Source: Algibacter amylolyticus
Lineage (GTDB): Bacteria > Bacteroidota > Bacteroidia > Flavobacteriales > Flavobacteriaceae
Direction of reading: 5' to 3'
Assembly (NCBI RefSeq): GCF_014202225.1
Contig: NZ_JACHGE010000009.1
Span: 124,001 to 188,000, forward strand
DNA length: 64,000 bases
Each line of letters starts with the position of its first letter. Within the stretch, counting starts at the first letter, position 1. The position numbers were made by a program, and so were the translations under genes. The notes beneath the pieces were generated by a model. The model made no database searches. It had not been told where the DNA came from and worked only from the letters and a program-made list of their open reading frames with translations. Shown here piece after piece: positions 62,498-64,000 of this stretch.

Positions 62498-63640
62498 TTA
62501 TAGTGTTTTAAAGAATGCCTTTATAAAATTCCACGAAAATAAAGAGCTCATTATTTTTAATTCTTCAACGAAAGTGGATTCTTCGTCTAAAAAGCGAAAC
62601 ATAGTTTGAATGCTGTTTTTATCATAAAATTTTTCAAAAATCCATTCGCCTTTATAATTTTCATCCTTTAAAACTTTTAAAAATATCTTATCGTAAAACT
62701 TGAAGCGGGCCTTAAAAAGCTGTTTAGATGGCGTGTTGTTTGTTTTAATATTTTCAATAATTTGAGCTACTTTTTTTTCGGTATGCTTAAAGGAATAGCC
62801 TGTAGATCCTTTAACCCAACCACCACCTGTACCAATTTTAGTTACTTTTTTAGTATTAAATTTTTCAAAAGGAAAAGTAGTCATAGGTATTTGGCCGCTT
62901 TCCGTTTCAGTTATCGTATAACGTTCAAGTTTTAAATACTTCTCTATATATTGTTTTATATAATTATCATAAGTTTCTTCAGAAACTATATTGGAGGTGA
63001 AATAGGTGAATTCAACTAAGGCTTCGGTTTCAGAAAATGGTAATACGTATGTAAATGTGGTTTGCTCGCCGTCTTTCAGTCTGTAATCCATCATGATAAT
63101 CCTGTTTTTATCGAAAGTGTTTTTATCGGTTTTAATAACCCATCCCTTAAAATGTTGAATTATAGAAATGTTTTTTTCTGAATGTATTGAAAAAGACTCA
63201 GGAATTCGACTGTCAAAAACATGAGAGGCCGTATAGATGTTTTTTAAAGTAGAAACACGTACATTTTGATTTTCCTGTGCCTCCGTCACCTCTTCTATAA
63301 TGAACGTAAAATTATCTTTTTTCGAGAGCGTGCTAATTGCATGCTTATAAAAGTCTATAGAGCGTATTGATTTATAGCTGTAAGGTTTTAAGGTTAAATC
63401 AATGTGTTTATTTGTTGTAATAACTGAAGCTTTAGCCCACGAGTTATGGGGTAAATGGTTCCATGCTGACGGTTCGGTTTCCCAAAAGCTCCAGGTTTTA
63501 TCGTTCGTATCTTTTCTAGAAGGATCGATAAGCGCTATGCTTTTATTTTTAAAATAAGAATCGGATGCTATTTTTAATGCCAATTGTAAACCAGCCAATC
63601 CATTTCCAATAATAATATAGTCGAAATGGGTTTTACTCAT
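62498..63640 (-). CDS. crtY: lycopene beta-cyclase
   Basis: FAD-dependent cyclase that makes beta-rings of carotenoids. The N-terminal dinucleotide motif is YIIIGNGLAGLQLALK near residue 8, the lycopene-cyclase signatures DKTWSFW near residue 47 and MTTFPFEKFNTKKVTKIGT near residue 252, and GGGWVKGSTGYSFKHTE near residue 272 are visible. At 380 residues it is CrtY-type, not the fused CrtYB. It follows crtZ by 21 bases on the minus strand. Confidence 0.92.
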   Translation of the reverse strand: MSKTHFDYIIIGNGLAGLQLALKIASDSYFKNKSIALIDPSRKDTNDKTWSFWETEPSAWNHLPHNSWAKASVITTNKHIDLTLKPYSYKSIRSIDFYKHAISTLSKKDNFTFIIEEVTEAQENQNVRVSTLKNIYTASHVFDSRIPESFSIHSEKNISIIQHFKGWVIKTDKNTFDKNRIIMMDYRLKDGEQTTFTYVLPFSETEALVEFTYFTSNIVSEETYDNYIKQYIEKYLKLERYTITETESGQIPMTTFPFEKFNTKKVTKIGTGGGWVKGSTGYSFKHTEKKVAQIIENIKTNNTPSKQLFKARFKFYDKIFLKVLKDENYKGEWIFEKFYDKNSIQTMFRFLDEESTFVEELKIMSSLFSWNFIKAFFKTL

Positions 63641-63661
63641 TGTTAATGCAAGTTGGGAAAT

Positions 63662-64000
63662 CTATTTTTTAAAATATTTAAAAGGGACAAACAGCATGCC
63701 AAAGCATTCTCCATCTTCTTTTCCTAAATGCTTGTGGTGCATTTTATGAGCGCGTCTTACCCCTTTTGCATACCAATTGTTGGCGTTTCTAAAAAGTTTA
63801 AATCGTTGATGGATAAAAATGTCATGCACTATAAAATAGGAAAGGCCATAAGCAAAAATACCTAAACCTATAGGTAAGCCTGCCCAAAAGCTTGTATGTT
63901 TCCATAGTAAAAAGAACCCTATACTAACTACGGCGTAAAATATAAAAAAGGCGTCATTTCGTTCAAACCAACTATCATGATCTTTGTGGTGATGATCTTT
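63662..64000 (-). CDS. crtZ: beta-carotene hydroxylase CrtZ (5' end outside window)
   Basis: Partial: the window edge cuts the gene, leaving the last 112 residues in frame. The His-rich membrane di-iron motifs KDHHHKDHDSW (right at the edge), VHDIFIHQRF and RRAHKMHHKH identify the fatty acid hydroxylase-like CrtZ family that makes zeaxanthin from beta-carotene. Two membrane helices are visible (about AFFIFYAVVSIGFFLLW and GLGIFAYGLSYFIV). Followed by crtY. Its operon probably continues left of the 5' end (outside the window). Confidence 0.9.
   Translation of the reverse strand, partial: KDHHHKDHDSWFERNDAFFIFYAVVSIGFFLLWKHTSFWAGLPIGLGIFAYGLSYFIVHDIFIHQRFKLFRNANNWYAKGVRRAHKMHHKHLGKEDGECFGMLFVPFKYFKK

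Overview
The window is 64 kb of an AT-rich chromosome of a Bacteroidota bacterium, almost certainly a marine-type Flavobacteriaceae member (relatives of Formosa, Bizionia, Algibacter or Lacinutrix are my best guess; the genus is not established). Four things point there: three giant secreted proteins with the C-terminal gliding/type IX secretion (T9SS type B) sorting domain, many TAnnTTTG -7 boxes of the Bacteroidota primary sigma factor close to start codons, a DnaJ with a two-motif zinc region, and a zeaxanthin-type carotenoid gene pair at the right edge. I see no rRNA, tRNA, CRISPR array, insertion sequence or prophage.

Layout. 0.1-8.4 kb: tRNA/ribosome modification (rimO, ttcA), an M23 peptidase, a TetR-controlled redox/detoxification operon (tetR, AhpD-like, DsbA/FrnE-like, haloacid-dehalogenase-like) with matching operator palindromes, a YceI lipoprotein, and grpE-dnaJ. 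8.4-8.8 kb: a gene-free gap that looks like a small RNA locus. 8.8-14.9 kb: a tight six-gene operon (NatAB-type ABC exporter, MscS channel, outer-membrane-type beta protein with no standard start codon, sigma-54 response regulator lacking a DNA-binding domain, PPK2). 15-24.8 kb: mixed metabolism (M28 peptidase, DinB-like secreted protein, APC permease, DUF1624 acyltransferase, sterol-desaturase-like enzyme, lysA, sucC, small conserved proteins).

24.9-41.9 kb (all minus strand): a BcrAB-like ABC transporter followed by three tandem T9SS type B cell-surface proteins of 912, 1646 and 1717 residues, then uvrB. The three share the sorting domain and a CDDD-type acidic repeat present in about 2, 11 and 4 copies, but each has a different N-terminal head. 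42-47.2 kb: a kinase-like orphan, a pRiA4b ORF-3-like protein, and a four-gene operon (threonylcarbamoyl-AMP synthase, CCA-adding enzyme, GNAT, heme A synthase).

47.2-55.9 kb: a surface-glycan (LPS/O-antigen type) cluster with a sugar aminotransferase, PglD-like acyltransferase, GT2, GT4, GT9 and CDP-glycerol-transferase-like enzymes and an InaA-type kinase. 56-64 kb: dapD, a small secreted protein, ruvX-def-DUF5606, a Crp/Fnr regulator with a palindrome ahead of a duplicated-domain lipoprotein gene, a TlpA-like thioredoxin, a 2-hydroxyacid dehydrogenase, and crtZ-crtY (the crtZ start lies outside the window).

No single locus is a clear new defence or biosynthetic system. The items most worth following are the tandem surface-protein array beside the ABC transporter, the TetR operon with its two operators, the 8.55-8.63 kb RNA candidate, and the exporter/MscS/response-regulator/PPK2 operon with its non-standard start codon.
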